A DNA stretch of 64,000 nt from Neobacillus bataviensis (GTDB taxonomy: Bacteria > Bacillota > Bacilli > Bacillales_B > DSM-18226): NCBI RefSeq assembly GCF_019969725.1, contig NZ_JAHXYW010000003.1, positions 1 through 64,000 on the forward strand, in the 5' to 3' direction. The notes beneath the pieces are model-generated. The model was not told the DNA's origin, made no database searches, and saw only the letters and a program-made list of their open reading frames with translations. The position numbers were made by a program, and so were the translations under genes. Shown piece after piece: positions 17,477 through 26,744 of the stretch (the first letter of the stretch is position 1; each line of letters opens with the position of its first letter).

Positions 17477-19171
17477 ATGACCTTTACACAAAATTTCACA
17501 GCGGTAGGAGATAGTCTCGCACTGTCCGCTTTGGTAGCACTTATACCAATTTTATATTTTTTCTGGGCTTTAGCCGTTAAGCGTATGAAGGGCTATGTGG
17601 CCGGATTAACAACACTCCTAATTGCCTTAATTTTAGCAGTCGTTGCATTTAAGATGCCTGCCGGGATGGCGTTCATGTCAGCCACACAGGGGGCAGTATA
17701 TGGAATTTTGCCAATCGGCTGGATCATCATTACTTCGGTTTTCCTCTATAAATTAACTGTTAAGACCGGCCAATTTGATATAATCCGTAATTCGGTCGTC
17801 TCACTTACGGAAGATAGACGTCTTCAAGCTCTTTTGGTAGCGTTTTCATTCGGGGCTTTCCTTGAAGGGGCCGCTGGTTTTGGCGCTCCGGTTGCCATTT
17901 CGGCCGCACTTCTTGTCGGTCTTGGGTTTAATCCTCTTTACGCTGCCGGCCTTTGTTTAATTGCCAATACTGCACCAGTTGCCTTCGGTGCAATCGGTAC
18001 TCCAATCATTGCGGTGGAAGGGCCTACTGGAATTTCTGCAATCGAAATTTCCAAAATGGTCGGCCGGCAATTGCCATTCTTATCCTTATTCGTTCCGTTT
18101 TATTTAGTTGTCATCATGGCTGGCTTTAGAAAAGCCATGGAAATTTTACCCGCCATATTAATCACGGGGATCACTTTTGCAGTGACTCAATACTTGAGCT
18201 CGAACTTCCTTGGTCCAGAACTTCCCGATATTTTATCTGCATTAGTTTCCTTATTTGCCTTAGCCATCTTCTTAAAATTCTGGAAACCGAAAACGATATT
18301 CCGCTTTAAAGCCGAACAGGAAATGGCTTCTGCTGTTACCGCCCACTCACTACAAAATAAGCAACTTAAATTTTCTGGAGGCCAAATTTTTAAAGCATGG
18401 TCACCTTTCCTTGTACTAACTGCCTTTATTACAATTTGGGGGATTCCAACAGTCAAATTGGCTTTGATTGGTCATTATGAAGGAACGAACGCGATTTTGA
18501 AAGCGATTAACACTCTAGGTCATGCCTTAACTCTTATGCCTGAAGTTCCTTTTTTAAATAATAAAGTCATTAATTCTGCTGGAGCTCCCGTCGCGGCCAT
18601 TTATAAACTTGAAATCCTTGGTGCTGCCGGTACATCGGTGCTCATTGCTGCCTTTGTCACAAAGTTTATTGTAAAAATCTCCTGGAAGGAATGGGTGGCA
18701 ACTTTTGGGGAAACGTTGAATGAACTAAAGTATCCAATCATTACAATTGCATCGGTAGTAGGGTTTGCCTACGTGACAAACGCCTCAGGGATGAGTACGA
18801 CACTGGGAATGACGCTCGCGAAAACAGGTTCCCTATTTGCCTTTTTCTCACCAATCCTTGGTTGGTTAGGTGTATTTATCACAGGTTCTGATACATCATC
18901 AAATTTATTGTTCGGTGCAATGCAAAAGGTTACAGCACTGAACCTTGGCATGGATCCGGTATTAGCAGTCGCAGCGAACTCTTCAGGCGGCGTAACCGGA
19001 AAAATGATTTCCCCACAATCCATTGCAGTAGCTTGTGCAGCCGTAGGTCTAGCAGGAAAAGAAGCCGACTTGTTCCGATTCACTGTTAAGCATAGTATTG
19101 TGCTGGTTGTAATTGTCTGTATCATGACATTCTTGCAAAATAGTAGTTTATTAGGTTGGATGGTTCCTTAA
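17477..19171 (+). CDS. glcA: L-lactate/glycolate permease (LctP family)
   Basis: The 564-residue protein has about 13 hydrophobic segments and the LctP-family motifs GAFLEGAAGFGAPVAISAALL, NTAPVAFGAIGTPI, TGSDTSSNLLFGAMQ and SSGGVTGKMISPQSIAVA. It imports lactate or glycolate with protons through the cytoplasmic membrane. Length equals E. coli GlcA (560) and LldP. The neighbouring glycolate oxidase and malate synthase point to glycolate. It has its own promoter and shares the IclR-type operator with glcB. The start follows GGGGGATAAACT. Confidence 0.9.
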   Translation: MTFTQNFTAVGDSLALSALVALIPILYFFWALAVKRMKGYVAGLTTLLIALILAVVAFKMPAGMAFMSATQGAVYGILPIGWIIITSVFLYKLTVKTGQFDIIRNSVVSLTEDRRLQALLVAFSFGAFLEGAAGFGAPVAISAALLVGLGFNPLYAAGLCLIANTAPVAFGAIGTPIIAVEGPTGISAIEISKMVGRQLPFLSLFVPFYLVVIMAGFRKAMEILPAILITGITFAVTQYLSSNFLGPELPDILSALVSLFALAIFLKFWKPKTIFRFKAEQEMASAVTAHSLQNKQLKFSGGQIFKAWSPFLVLTAFITIWGIPTVKLALIGHYEGTNAILKAINTLGHALTLMPEVPFLNNKVINSAGAPVAAIYKLEILGAAGTSVLIAAFVTKFIVKISWKEWVATFGETLNELKYPIITIASVVGFAYVTNASGMSTTLGMTLAKTGSLFAFFSPILGWLGVFITGSDTSSNLLFGAMQKVTALNLGMDPVLAVAANSSGGVTGKMISPQSIAVACAAVGLAGKEADLFRFTVKHSIVLVVIVCIMTFLQNSSLLGWMVP

Positions 19172-19185
19172 TAGATATACTAAAA

Positions 19186-19216
19186 AAGCAAAAGAGCCCA
19201 TTTGCTCTTTTGCTTA
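19186..19216. terminator. Bidirectional terminator between converging genes
   Basis: Stem GCAAAAGAGC / GCTCTTTTGC (19188-19197 with 19204-19213), with A-run on the left and T-rich sequence on the right, between the permease and the MFS exporter. Confidence 0.8.
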
Positions 19217-20452
19217 TTACGATATATCTTTTCTTTTTCTCTTTACTAGAATTCTATAAGATAGTACTGCTCCACTTCCGGCACAAACAATCACAATACC
19301 CATCGGTATCGCTGTCTGGCCGCCACCGATTCCAACTAAAGGAGCCGCTATACCGCCAAAGGCAAATGAGGTTACTCCAAGTAATGCAGAAGCACTTCCA
19401 GCATTTTTCCCCTGTGATTGCATGGCAAGGGAAAATCCTGCTGTATTCACCATACCTACACTGGAAACAACGAAAAATAATGGAATCAAAACGAAGATTA
19501 ACTTTGCCTGTAAAAATAAAAGAAGCAGCAAAATAATACCAGCTATTGAGGCCATTCCCAAGCCAAATTTGAACAGGTTCGATTCAGGGATTCTCCCGGC
19601 CAATCTCCCAGCCGTTTGGCTATTGATCATGATTCCGATTGCATTGATGGCAAAGATCAGACTAAACATTTGCGGGGAGGCTCCATAAATATCCTGAATG
19701 ACAAAAGGAGAACCGGAAATATAAGCAAACATACCGGCAAAGACTAATCCTTGTGCTAAAGCATATCCCATAAAGCTTCGATCCGATAACAGTTTTAAAA
19801 AAGGATAAAATGTATTCTTAATGCCGCCAGCCGAACGCTTTTCTTCAGGCAGCGTTTCTCGCATACCAAAAAGAATGATAAAAAACATCACGAGTCCAAT
19901 GATACTTAAAACAATAAAGACACCTTGCCAGGGAAATGCTTTCAGCAGCTGGGCACCTATAACCGGAGCGAGGATAGGGGCAAGCCCGTTTACCAATGCG
20001 AGAAGCGAAAAAAACTTGGTTAATTCGCTTCCAGAATATAAATCACGGACAATCGCCCTTGAGATTACAATTCCTGCTGATCCGGCAAAGCCCTGGATAA
20101 GACGTAATATAATTAATCCCCAGATGGAAGGGCTAAATACGCATAAAAGGGAAACGATGAAGTAAATTATTAAGCCAATCAAAAGTGGTTTACGGCGTCC
20201 GGTTACATCACTGATTGGTCCTGTCAACAGCTGACCCGATGCTAGGCCGATCACGAAAAACGATAGGCTGAGTTGAACGGACGAAGCGTTAGTATGGAAA
20301 TCTTTGGCGATATTTGGAAGGGCCGGTAAATACATATCAATGGATAATGGGCCAAATGCGGCAAGTGAACCGAGGACAATCGCCATCCATAACCTTTGAG
20401 AACGAGAAAGTACTTCCTGCTTATTCACTGGCTTTTGTAATAAATTCCCCAT
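19217..20452 (-). CDS. Bcr/CflA-type multidrug efflux MFS transporter
   Basis: 12 membrane segments in ~411 aa. The drug:H+ antiporter-1 hallmarks of Bcr/CflA are present: GPLSIDMYLPALPNIAKDF in segment 1, LTGPISDVTGRRKPLLIG in the 2-3 loop, and LRLIQGFAGSAGIVISRAIVRDL in segments 4-5. It would export small hydrophobic drugs or dipeptides. In-frame ATGs at 20473, 20464 and 20452 compete; GGAAGGA precedes the last by about 12 bases, so I chose 20452 with low certainty. Transcribed towards the permease, sharing the bidirectional terminator. Confidence 0.87.
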   Translation of the reverse strand: MGNLLQKPVNKQEVLSRSQRLWMAIVLGSLAAFGPLSIDMYLPALPNIAKDFHTNASSVQLSLSFFVIGLASGQLLTGPISDVTGRRKPLLIGLIIYFIVSLLCVFSPSIWGLIILRLIQGFAGSAGIVISRAIVRDLYSGSELTKFFSLLALVNGLAPILAPVIGAQLLKAFPWQGVFIVLSIIGLVMFFIILFGMRETLPEEKRSAGGIKNTFYPFLKLLSDRSFMGYALAQGLVFAGMFAYISGSPFVIQDIYGASPQMFSLIFAINAIGIMINSQTAGRLAGRIPESNLFKFGLGMASIAGIILLLLLFLQAKLIFVLIPLFFVVSSVGMVNTAGFSLAMQSQGKNAGSASALLGVTSFAFGGIAAPLVGIGGGQTAIPMGIVIVCAGSGAVLSYRILVKRKRKDIS

Positions 20453-20573
20453 AAAATAAGTCATTCCTTCCATTTAGGCAAATTCAATTAGTTACTTAAG
20501 ATTAACAGATTTTTCTAGATTAAGGAATTCAAATGATTATTTTAAACGTAGACCTATGAAACTATTAAAAAAA

Positions 20574-20603
20574 TTGACTTAACAGGAATAGAATTGCTAC
20601 AAT
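20574..20603 (+). promoter_or_regulatory. SigA-type promoter of the phosphotriesterase-like gene
   Basis: TTGACT (20574-20579), 18-base spacer, TACAAT (20598-20603), 66 bases before the start codon at 20670. Confidence 0.7.
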
Positions 20604-20669
20604 TTTTATCAGATAATTCCTAATATTACAAAATCAAAAAAACTCAATCAATGAAGAGGGGATTTTTAA

Positions 20670-21614
20670 ATGACACTGATCAATTCTGTTACAGGACAAG
20701 TTGATCCTTCCGATTTAGGGTTGACGTTAGTGCATGAACATATGCGTGTTCGTTCTGAATCTGTCTATGTCCAGTTTCCACATTTGTATGATGAAGAGAA
20801 AGAGTTTGCTAAAGCAGTGGAGCAAGTGAACAAAGTTAAAGCGCTTGGTGTTAAAACCATTTGTGATCCCACTGTGATGGAACTTGGCCGTGATATCCGT
20901 TTTATTGAAAGGGTCGCACGTGAAACTGGTGTTCAAATCATTGCTGCAACCGGAATCTACTCTTATTACTATATCCCGCCGCACTTTCAGAATCGTAATA
21001 TTGATTATATGGCGGATTTATTTATCCGGGATATTGAAGTCGGTATTCAAAATACATCCATTAAGGCTGGCTTTTTAAAATGTGCCACCGATGCACAAGG
21101 GATTACTCCAGATGTTGAAAAGGTTATTCGTGCAGCGGCACGAGCTCATAAACGGACAGGTGTTCCGATTATGACCCATTCACACCCAAAAAGCGGAACA
21201 GGCTTAATGCAGCTTGAAATTCTTCGAGAAGAGGGAGTGGATCCAAAACGGGTACTTATTGGACATACTGGAGATACCGATAACATGGAATATATACTGA
21301 AGGTTCTCGAATATGGTGCTTTTATTGGAATGGACAGATATGGGTTAAATAGGGAATGTACCACCGAAAATCGAAACACGACCGTTATCGAATTAGCCAA
21401 ACAAGGCTATGCAGACCGCATGTTCTTATCACAAGACTATTGTTGTACCCTTGATTGGTATCCAGAAGGTACAGCTGAGAAAATGAACCCTAAATGGACG
21501 ATGAGCTTTGTTCTCGAAGAGATTATCCCGGAATTAAGAAGAAATGGTGTAACCGAGGAACAAATTAATGTCATGATGGTTGATAATGCCCGCCGTTGGT
21601 TTGAGGGGTATTAG
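20670..21614 (+). CDS. Phosphotriesterase-family metal-dependent hydrolase
   Basis: 314-aa amidohydrolase-superfamily TIM barrel. The binuclear-metal ligands are visible in order: LVHEHM (His-x-His), the bridging lysine in AGFLKCATD, IMTHSHPKSG, LIGHTGDTD, and the Asp in FLSQDYC. Relatives act as lactonases or on phosphotriesters; the substrate cannot be deduced. It stands alone with its own promoter and strong RBS (GAAGAGGGG). The stretch behind it to 22370 is non-coding and carries an SRP-like RNA. Confidence 0.88.
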   Translation: MTLINSVTGQVDPSDLGLTLVHEHMRVRSESVYVQFPHLYDEEKEFAKAVEQVNKVKALGVKTICDPTVMELGRDIRFIERVARETGVQIIAATGIYSYYYIPPHFQNRNIDYMADLFIRDIEVGIQNTSIKAGFLKCATDAQGITPDVEKVIRAAARAHKRTGVPIMTHSHPKSGTGLMQLEILREEGVDPKRVLIGHTGDTDNMEYILKVLEYGAFIGMDRYGLNRECTTENRNTTVIELAKQGYADRMFLSQDYCCTLDWYPEGTAEKMNPKWTMSFVLEEIIPELRRNGVTEEQINVMMVDNARRWFEGY

Positions 21615-21683
21615 CTTAGGACTTTAGGACTACCAAAATTTACAGCTATCTTCCAATTTGGATACATGATATATTTATTTCGT

Positions 21684-21780
21684 AAGTTCTTAACGGAACT
21701 TCTTAGTCCAACAAGGTAGCTAAGAACTTGGTCAGGGCGGGAACGCAGCAGCCATAACTAGTGAAATTGTGTGGGCTATT
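21684..21780 (+). ncRNA. 4.5S-type SRP RNA-like hairpin, divergent
   Basis: The core 21730-21753 reads GGT-CAGG-GCG-GGAA-CGC-AGCA-GCC. This equals bacterial SRP RNA helix 8: symmetric loop CAGG/AGCA, GGAA tetraloop and closing GGU/GCC are identical, while the three apical pairs UCC/GGA of E. coli are replaced by GCG/CGC, which still pair. Outward, 719-722/759-762, ACAA/TTGT (21711-21714 with 21767-21770) and TAGTCCA/TGGGCTA (21704-21710 with 21772-21778) continue the rod. An alternative 9-bp stem (21684-21692 with 21721-21729) could compete. The transcript may run to the terminator at 21891. The usual Bacillus scRNA is a long Alu-containing form near dnaX, so this looks like an additional, smaller RNA. 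Confidence 0.65.
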
Positions 21781-21890
21781 ACATAACGTCAAATCAAAAA
21801 CGCTAAACTCTTGTCATTTTAAGCCGTTCGGTTGAGAGGGAGAAAAGTATAATTCACACTTAAAAAAATAAATAGTTTAACAAAGTAATT

Positions 21891-21921
21891 AGCAGGCCAA
21901 ATCACAAGGCCTGCTTTTTTC
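21891..21921 (+). terminator. Rho-independent terminator after the SRP-like RNA
   Basis: Stem AGCAGGCC / GGCCTGCT (21891-21898 with 21908-21915), 9-base loop, then a T-run. Confidence 0.85.
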
Positions 21922-21964
21922 TTTTTGAGTACCCACAAAGAATAGTCATATATAAAAACAAGTA

Positions 21965-22004
21965 AAAAGCAGTGGATTTCACACCAGAAATCGCACTGCT
22001 TTTA
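21965..22004. terminator. Long hairpin, terminator-like
   Basis: AAAAGCAGTG-GATTTC pairs with GAAATC-g-CACTGCTTTT: 16 bp with one bulged base and loop ACACCA. A-rich and T-rich flanks suit termination in either direction. Confidence 0.6.
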
Positions 22005-22379
22005 GCATTATTAAGAGGGTTTGTTTGTAGTAGTACAAGGAGTTGCAGAAGCAGCAGTTCCTATTTTCATTTGTGATTTTTCAAAAAAATGGTGAAATTC
22101 CCCCAAATTACAAAGTTCGATTATTCAGTTATAATTAATTGATGATTTTAAAAATTTTGATAAATTTAGGTTTATATTGGAATAGCAATTTTAACCCTTT
22201 CTATTTGTTTGAGATATTACTTCCACGTTATTAATGATAACGAATTTCGCAGTTCTATTACGATATTAACACTCGTATTTGCATACATATTCAATTAATG
22301 GTGCTTATGTTCAATAAGAAATTTTAATGGCGATAGGTGAACTGTCGTTTTTTAATTAACTACGGAGAGGATGGATGGA

Positions 22380-23570
22380 ATGGAACAGGATTATAACTAT
22401 TACAAGAAAATATTTGCAAGTACACCTAAACCATTTGCGTTTGTCGACTTCGATTTATTGGATGAAAACATTGAAAGGATTGTTACAGCAGCAGCACAAA
22501 AGAACATTCGAATTGCGACGAAATCCATTAGAAGTGTTTTTATCTTAAATTACATATTGAAGAAACATGCGCAATTTCAAGGTGTGATGTGTTTTACGGC
22601 CAATGAATCCATGTATCTGGTGAACGAAGGAATTGAAGATATTTTAATCGGCTATCCAATTTGGGATTCAGAAGCTGTGGCGCAAATTTGTCAGCTCAAC
22701 CAACAAGGAAAAAGGATTACCTTAATGGTTGACTCTGTCGAACATGTCCATCATCTTAACAAAATGGCCGAAGCGTTCAATGTAACCCTCCCGCTCTGTC
22801 TAGACATTGACATGTCAATGGATGTTACGGGGCTTCATTTCGGCGTATGGCGCTCACCTATTCGTAGTGTAGCGGATTTGAAAGAAGTGGTTGAAAAAAT
22901 AATTGAATCTTCGTCTGTTTGTTTGGTAGGTGTAATGGGATATGAAGCCCAAATTGCTGGTGTTGGTGACCACTATCCGAAGCAAATGGCCAAAAATACA
23001 ATGGTTACATTTCTAAAAAAACAATCGATTAAGCAACTTGCTGAAAAACGAGCTGCGACGATTCAAATGATTGAAAACTACGGGATTTCCCTTCAGTTTG
23101 TGAATGGCGGGGGGACGGGCAGTTTACATACAACTACAAGTGAAGACGTTGTAACAGAAGTAACAGTCGGGTCGGGTTTTTTCTCCCCAGGGTTATTTGA
23201 CAATTATCGCGATTTTCATTACAAGCCAGCGGCAGGCTTTGCGATTGAAATTGTTCGCAAGCCTGATACCCACATATTTACATGTACTGGAGGGGGTTAC
23301 ATTGCATCAGGAGCAGTTGGAAACGATAAACTGCCGAAGCCGTATTTACCAGAAGACGCACAGTTATTGTCCCTTGAAGGAGCGGGAGAAGTACAGACAC
23401 CGATTGTTTACAGGGGGACTGAAAAATTAATGCTCGGGGATCCTATTTTTTTGCGCCATGCGAAAGCTGGTGAGCTTTGCGAACGATTTAATCATCTTTA
23501 TTGTGTTTCAAAAGGTGAAATTGTTAATAAAGTAACCACTTATCGGGGGGATGGTCAATGTTTTCTTTAA
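22380..23570 (+). CDS. PLP-dependent amino acid deaminase/aldolase, alanine racemase N-terminal fold
   Basis: ~396 aa. The fold-type III PLP barrel is indicated by FAFVDFDLLDENIERI, the Schiff-base lysine segment RIATKSIRS, and LCLDIDMSMD. A C-terminal metal-binding region follows, as in D-threonine aldolase / D-serine dehydratase-like proteins (GHxxP-type sites replaced here by GGGYIASG and LYCVSKGEIVNKVTTYRGDG). It would act on a D-amino or hydroxy-amino acid. ATG 22371 abuts GGAGAGG, so ATG 22380, nine bases from it, is taken. It overlaps the oxidase gene by 13 bases; the two are coupled and may oxidise or cleave the same unusual substrate. Confidence 0.8.
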   Translation: MEQDYNYYKKIFASTPKPFAFVDFDLLDENIERIVTAAAQKNIRIATKSIRSVFILNYILKKHAQFQGVMCFTANESMYLVNEGIEDILIGYPIWDSEAVAQICQLNQQGKRITLMVDSVEHVHHLNKMAEAFNVTLPLCLDIDMSMDVTGLHFGVWRSPIRSVADLKEVVEKIIESSSVCLVGVMGYEAQIAGVGDHYPKQMAKNTMVTFLKKQSIKQLAEKRAATIQMIENYGISLQFVNGGGTGSLHTTTSEDVVTEVTVGSGFFSPGLFDNYRDFHYKPAAGFAIEIVRKPDTHIFTCTGGGYIASGAVGNDKLPKPYLPEDAQLLSLEGAGEVQTPIVYRGTEKLMLGDPIFLRHAKAGELCERFNHLYCVSKGEIVNKVTTYRGDGQCFL

Positions 23571-24874
23571 AAGAAAATCAAGAAACTTGGAAAAACTGGT
23601 CTGGAATTGTTCAAAGTAAACCATCACATCTCGCTTTTCCTGCAAGTGTTGAAGATGTCGTTTCGTTAGTAAAACGGTGTAAAGAAGAAGGACAAGGGAT
23701 TCGTGTGGTTGGTTCGGGACACTCATTTACGCCCGTTGTGCATACAAATGAAGTTCTTGTTTCACTTGACCATCTTGCGGGTGTCGAAAAAGTGGATGCA
23801 GAATCACAAACAGTTGGTGTTTGGGCAGGAACGAAATTAAGCGATTTAAGCGCAGCTCTTCATGCACAAGGCTGGGCGCAAGAAAATCTAGGTGATATCG
23901 ATAAACAATCGATTGCCGGGGCAATCAGTACGGGAACGCATGGAACCGGAATGAAGCTTGGAAGTATTGCGACACAAGCGGTTGAAATCCAAGTCGTGAC
24001 AGCTGCTGGGGAAGTATTGACTTGTAATCGTGAGAGTCATCCTGAACTTTTTAGAGCTTTGCAAGTTTCACTCGGGATGTTAGGGATTATGGTGAAAGTA
24101 ACGTTGCGCGTCATACCGGCGACTGTTCTCACATACGAAAGTAAACGGTTATCCTTAGATGAATGTTTTGAAAATTTAAAGGAGTTTAGAGATCATTATC
24201 GCAACTTCGAGTTTTTCTGGTTTCCGCACACGGATACCGTCCAAGTTAAGTTGATGAAAGAAGCAACCAATCAATTACCCAGCAATCGATTTTGGCGTGA
24301 TTTGAACCAAATGGTCATGGAAAATGCTTTATTTGGCGCGCTTTCGCGTGTATGTCGAACCGTTCCAAGCATGAGTAAAACCATCAGCCGTTTGTCAGCT
24401 AAATTTGTTGATACAGGAAAAGATGTCGGTTATACACATCAATTATTTACAACCACTCGTCTTGTTCGTTTTAATGAAATGGAATATAGTGTTCCAACTG
24501 TATGGATGGAAACGGTTGTTCGTGAAATTCATCAACTTGTCCAGGAAAACGGCTATCACGTTCATTTCCCTGTTGAATGTCGCTATGTGAAAGGTGACGA
24601 TATTTGGCTTAGTCCAGCGTACGGCCGAGATTCTGCGTATATTGCTGTTCATATGTATAAAGGAATGGCTCATGAAAAATATTTTGCTGATGTCGAGGCG
24701 ATTTTTCGCCGTTACAATGGACGACCTCATTGGGGGAAACTTCATACACTTCAGGCAGATGATTTAACAACACTTTATCCAAAAATAGAAGACTTCAAAA
24801 AGATTCGTGAACAGCTTGATCCTAATGGTATGTTCTTAAACGATCACTTAAAAAAGTTATTCGCAAACGAGTAA
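23558..24874 (+). CDS. FAD-linked sugar-lactone/alditol oxidase (D-arabinono-1,4-lactone oxidase family)
   Basis: 438 aa. PCMH FAD domain with the covalent-flavin histidine in VVGSGHSFTPV, then SIAGAISTGTHGTG and SLGMLGIMVKVTLRV. The C-terminal ALO domain ends with GRPHWGKLHTL and LDPNGMFLNDHLKKLF, typical of aldonolactone and alditol oxidases. It oxidises a polyol or lactone with O2, producing H2O2. It overlaps the PLP enzyme upstream and is followed 26 bases later by the next cluster gene. Within a GPH/GH105 cluster a sugar-derived substrate is reasonable. Confidence 0.88.
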   Translation: MFSLKENQETWKNWSGIVQSKPSHLAFPASVEDVVSLVKRCKEEGQGIRVVGSGHSFTPVVHTNEVLVSLDHLAGVEKVDAESQTVGVWAGTKLSDLSAALHAQGWAQENLGDIDKQSIAGAISTGTHGTGMKLGSIATQAVEIQVVTAAGEVLTCNRESHPELFRALQVSLGMLGIMVKVTLRVIPATVLTYESKRLSLDECFENLKEFRDHYRNFEFFWFPHTDTVQVKLMKEATNQLPSNRFWRDLNQMVMENALFGALSRVCRTVPSMSKTISRLSAKFVDTGKDVGYTHQLFTTTRLVRFNEMEYSVPTVWMETVVREIHQLVQENGYHVHFPVECRYVKGDDIWLSPAYGRDSAYIAVHMYKGMAHEKYFADVEAIFRRYNGRPHWGKLHTLQADDLTTLYPKIEDFKKIREQLDPNGMFLNDHLKKLFANE

Positions 24875-24900
24875 CAAGCAAATAGGAAGGGTGGGGTGTT

Positions 24901-26721
24901 ATGGACCGGGATATTCCAATGAGTATTAAAATGGGGCCGAAATCTTTTAAAGAAATTAAAGATTTAGATGAAGGGAAGCAAATTGACGAAGGAGGACTAC
25001 TAGAGTTACTGAAATTTATTGATTACCGCCTTGACTGTGCAGATTTTAGGATGGTCACCGTTTTAAGAACCTTGTATTCTTATTCGCCTCTTTTGACGGA
25101 CAGCACGATTCAAAAGATGAAAAATACCATTTTGTCATTCAAGTACTGGATGGATGAACCGGGTGACGACTCCATGTGTTATTGGTCTGAAAATCACCAG
25201 ATCCTATTTTTTTCGTGTGCATATGTTGCAGGCCGTTACTACCCAAATGAGCGATTTATTAATTCAGGTTTAACGGGGGCGCAACTGAGTGGGAAGTTTA
25301 GGGAAAAAATTTTGATTTGGTTGAAACATCGTTTTGAACACGGTTTTATTGAATGGCACTCCAACACGTATTATGAAGAAGATATTGCACCTCTAGCTTT
25401 ACTCATTGATTTTGGTGATGAAGAAATTCGTAATAAAGCGGCAATTATTATGGATTTAATTTTGGCAGATATGGCGATGCATTTATTTAAAGGTTTGTTT
25501 TCGGTTACCAGTGGGCGCTGTTACGAATTGCAAAAACGTGAACCGTTAACACAAGATGTGCTTCAAATTAATGAGTTTTTATTCGGAAACCGGTATACGC
25601 AAGAATTAGATTATACACGAATTAGTGCCAATCTTTTTTTATGCAAAAATTATGAGCTGCCAAAAGTCATTTTTGAAATGGCGAACGATCAAGAGCCTAG
25701 CGTAATTAAAACAAGTATGGGACATGATTTGGACGAACTTGAGCAGCTTCGTGCTGAAAAAGGCGAAGAGACGGCTGGCTATATTCAATGGGCAATGGAA
25801 AGTTTTACAAACCCGCAGTCTATTCGCGAAACGATGCGAATGTTTCGAGACTACAACATGAAGGCAAATGATTTTTTGAAGAATTTAAGAATGCTAGATA
25901 TAAAGTCTCTTAGTTTTTTATTGCCCTTCGTGACAAAGATATTAAATCCAGTGTCAAACGGTGTCGCCATTCAAAAGGTGAACTCTTATACCTACCGGAC
26001 AGCCAAATATATTTTATCAACTGCACAAAATTATTATCCGGGAACATTTGGAGACCAACATCACATCTGGCAAGCAACCTTAAATAAGGACATTTGTATT
26101 TTTTCAACACATCCAGCTGCGCCGATTTTTGATGACAATGCACGAAACTTTTCGCCTTCCTATTGGGTTGGAAACGGCATTCACCCTCATAGTGTACAGT
26201 TTGAAAATGTCCATTTGTCAATATATAAAGTGGATCAACGAAAGGGCTTTATGGAAAAGCAGCGAATTGAATTCACCCATGCGCACTTTCCCATCGATCG
26301 ATTTGAACAGGCGCATATTGAAGGAAGGTACGCGTTCGGTACAAACGAAGGCGTTCACGTTGCATTAATTGGTGGAGGTGACTTTACCGTTAATCCAAAT
26401 GACCGTTATGACCTCATTCAACATGGTAAAGTGACCTATTGGATATTTGAAATTTCAGATTCAGGTGAAAGTTATGAGCAATTTCAAAAACGAATCAAAG
26501 AGACTAATATTCACTTTGAAAAGCTGACACTAAAATATAGGAATTATACGCTGAAATATAAAGATAGCCTTTATGTAGATGGAAAGCGGATAGAGGATCA
26601 ATATAGGCAGTTAGAATCACCTTATGGCAATTTTGACAGGGGAGCGAACGAGCTGGAATTTACTTGCAAGGGGCATCGGTTAAAGCTGAATTTTGATTTG
26701 GGGGTTAGAGAGCAAAAGTAA
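24901..26721 (+). CDS. Uncharacterised 606-aa protein, possible alpha/alpha-toroid polysaccharide-lyase-like enzyme
   Basis: I do not recognise a named family. The first ~360 residues are helical with aromatic/His motifs resembling toroid lyases and heparinase-like enzymes: CYWSENHQILF (about 96-106) and FIEWHSNTYYEEDIAPLALL (about 150-169). The C-terminal ~230 residues are beta-rich (NARNFSPSYWVGNG, RIEFTHAHFPIDRF, YAFGTNEGVHVALIGGG), like the sandwich domain of those lyases. There is no signal peptide, so it would act inside the cell on imported oligosaccharide. Neighbours are a GPH transporter and a GH88/105 unsaturated-uronyl hydrolase, which process lyase products. Assignment is inference. 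Confidence 0.6.
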   Translation: MDRDIPMSIKMGPKSFKEIKDLDEGKQIDEGGLLELLKFIDYRLDCADFRMVTVLRTLYSYSPLLTDSTIQKMKNTILSFKYWMDEPGDDSMCYWSENHQILFFSCAYVAGRYYPNERFINSGLTGAQLSGKFREKILIWLKHRFEHGFIEWHSNTYYEEDIAPLALLIDFGDEEIRNKAAIIMDLILADMAMHLFKGLFSVTSGRCYELQKREPLTQDVLQINEFLFGNRYTQELDYTRISANLFLCKNYELPKVIFEMANDQEPSVIKTSMGHDLDELEQLRAEKGEETAGYIQWAMESFTNPQSIRETMRMFRDYNMKANDFLKNLRMLDIKSLSFLLPFVTKILNPVSNGVAIQKVNSYTYRTAKYILSTAQNYYPGTFGDQHHIWQATLNKDICIFSTHPAAPIFDDNARNFSPSYWVGNGIHPHSVQFENVHLSIYKVDQRKGFMEKQRIEFTHAHFPIDRFEQAHIEGRYAFGTNEGVHVALIGGGDFTVNPNDRYDLIQHGKVTYWIFEISDSGESYEQFQKRIKETNIHFEKLTLKYRNYTLKYKDSLYVDGKRIEDQYRQLESPYGNFDRGANELEFTCKGHRLKLNFDLGVREQK

Positions 26722-26744
26722 ATAGCTGAAACGGAGAGGATGCT

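Larger units (their letters stand above)
21781..22370. other. Gene-poor stretch between the SRP-like RNA and the carbohydrate cluster
   Basis: Besides the two hairpins listed separately, it holds a 12-base repeat AACGTCAAATCA (21785-21796) and AAAAACGCTAAACTC (21796-21810), both recurring at 29.5 kb. It also holds a palindrome CGTTAT-TAATG-ATAACG (22226-22242) that may be an operator of the following operon. Short open stretches near 22020-22085 and 22165-22300 encode peptide-like hydrophobic sequences without a start codon, perhaps decayed gene ends. No clear promoter is seen. Confidence 0.4.

Noticed and set aside
18769..19125. 118-aa minus-strand frame
   Set aside because: Antisense shadow of the permease gene.
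22165..22300. Hydrophobic open stretch (about 44 codons) before the PLP enzyme gene
   Set aside because: No start codon and a stop directly in front; at most a decayed gene end.
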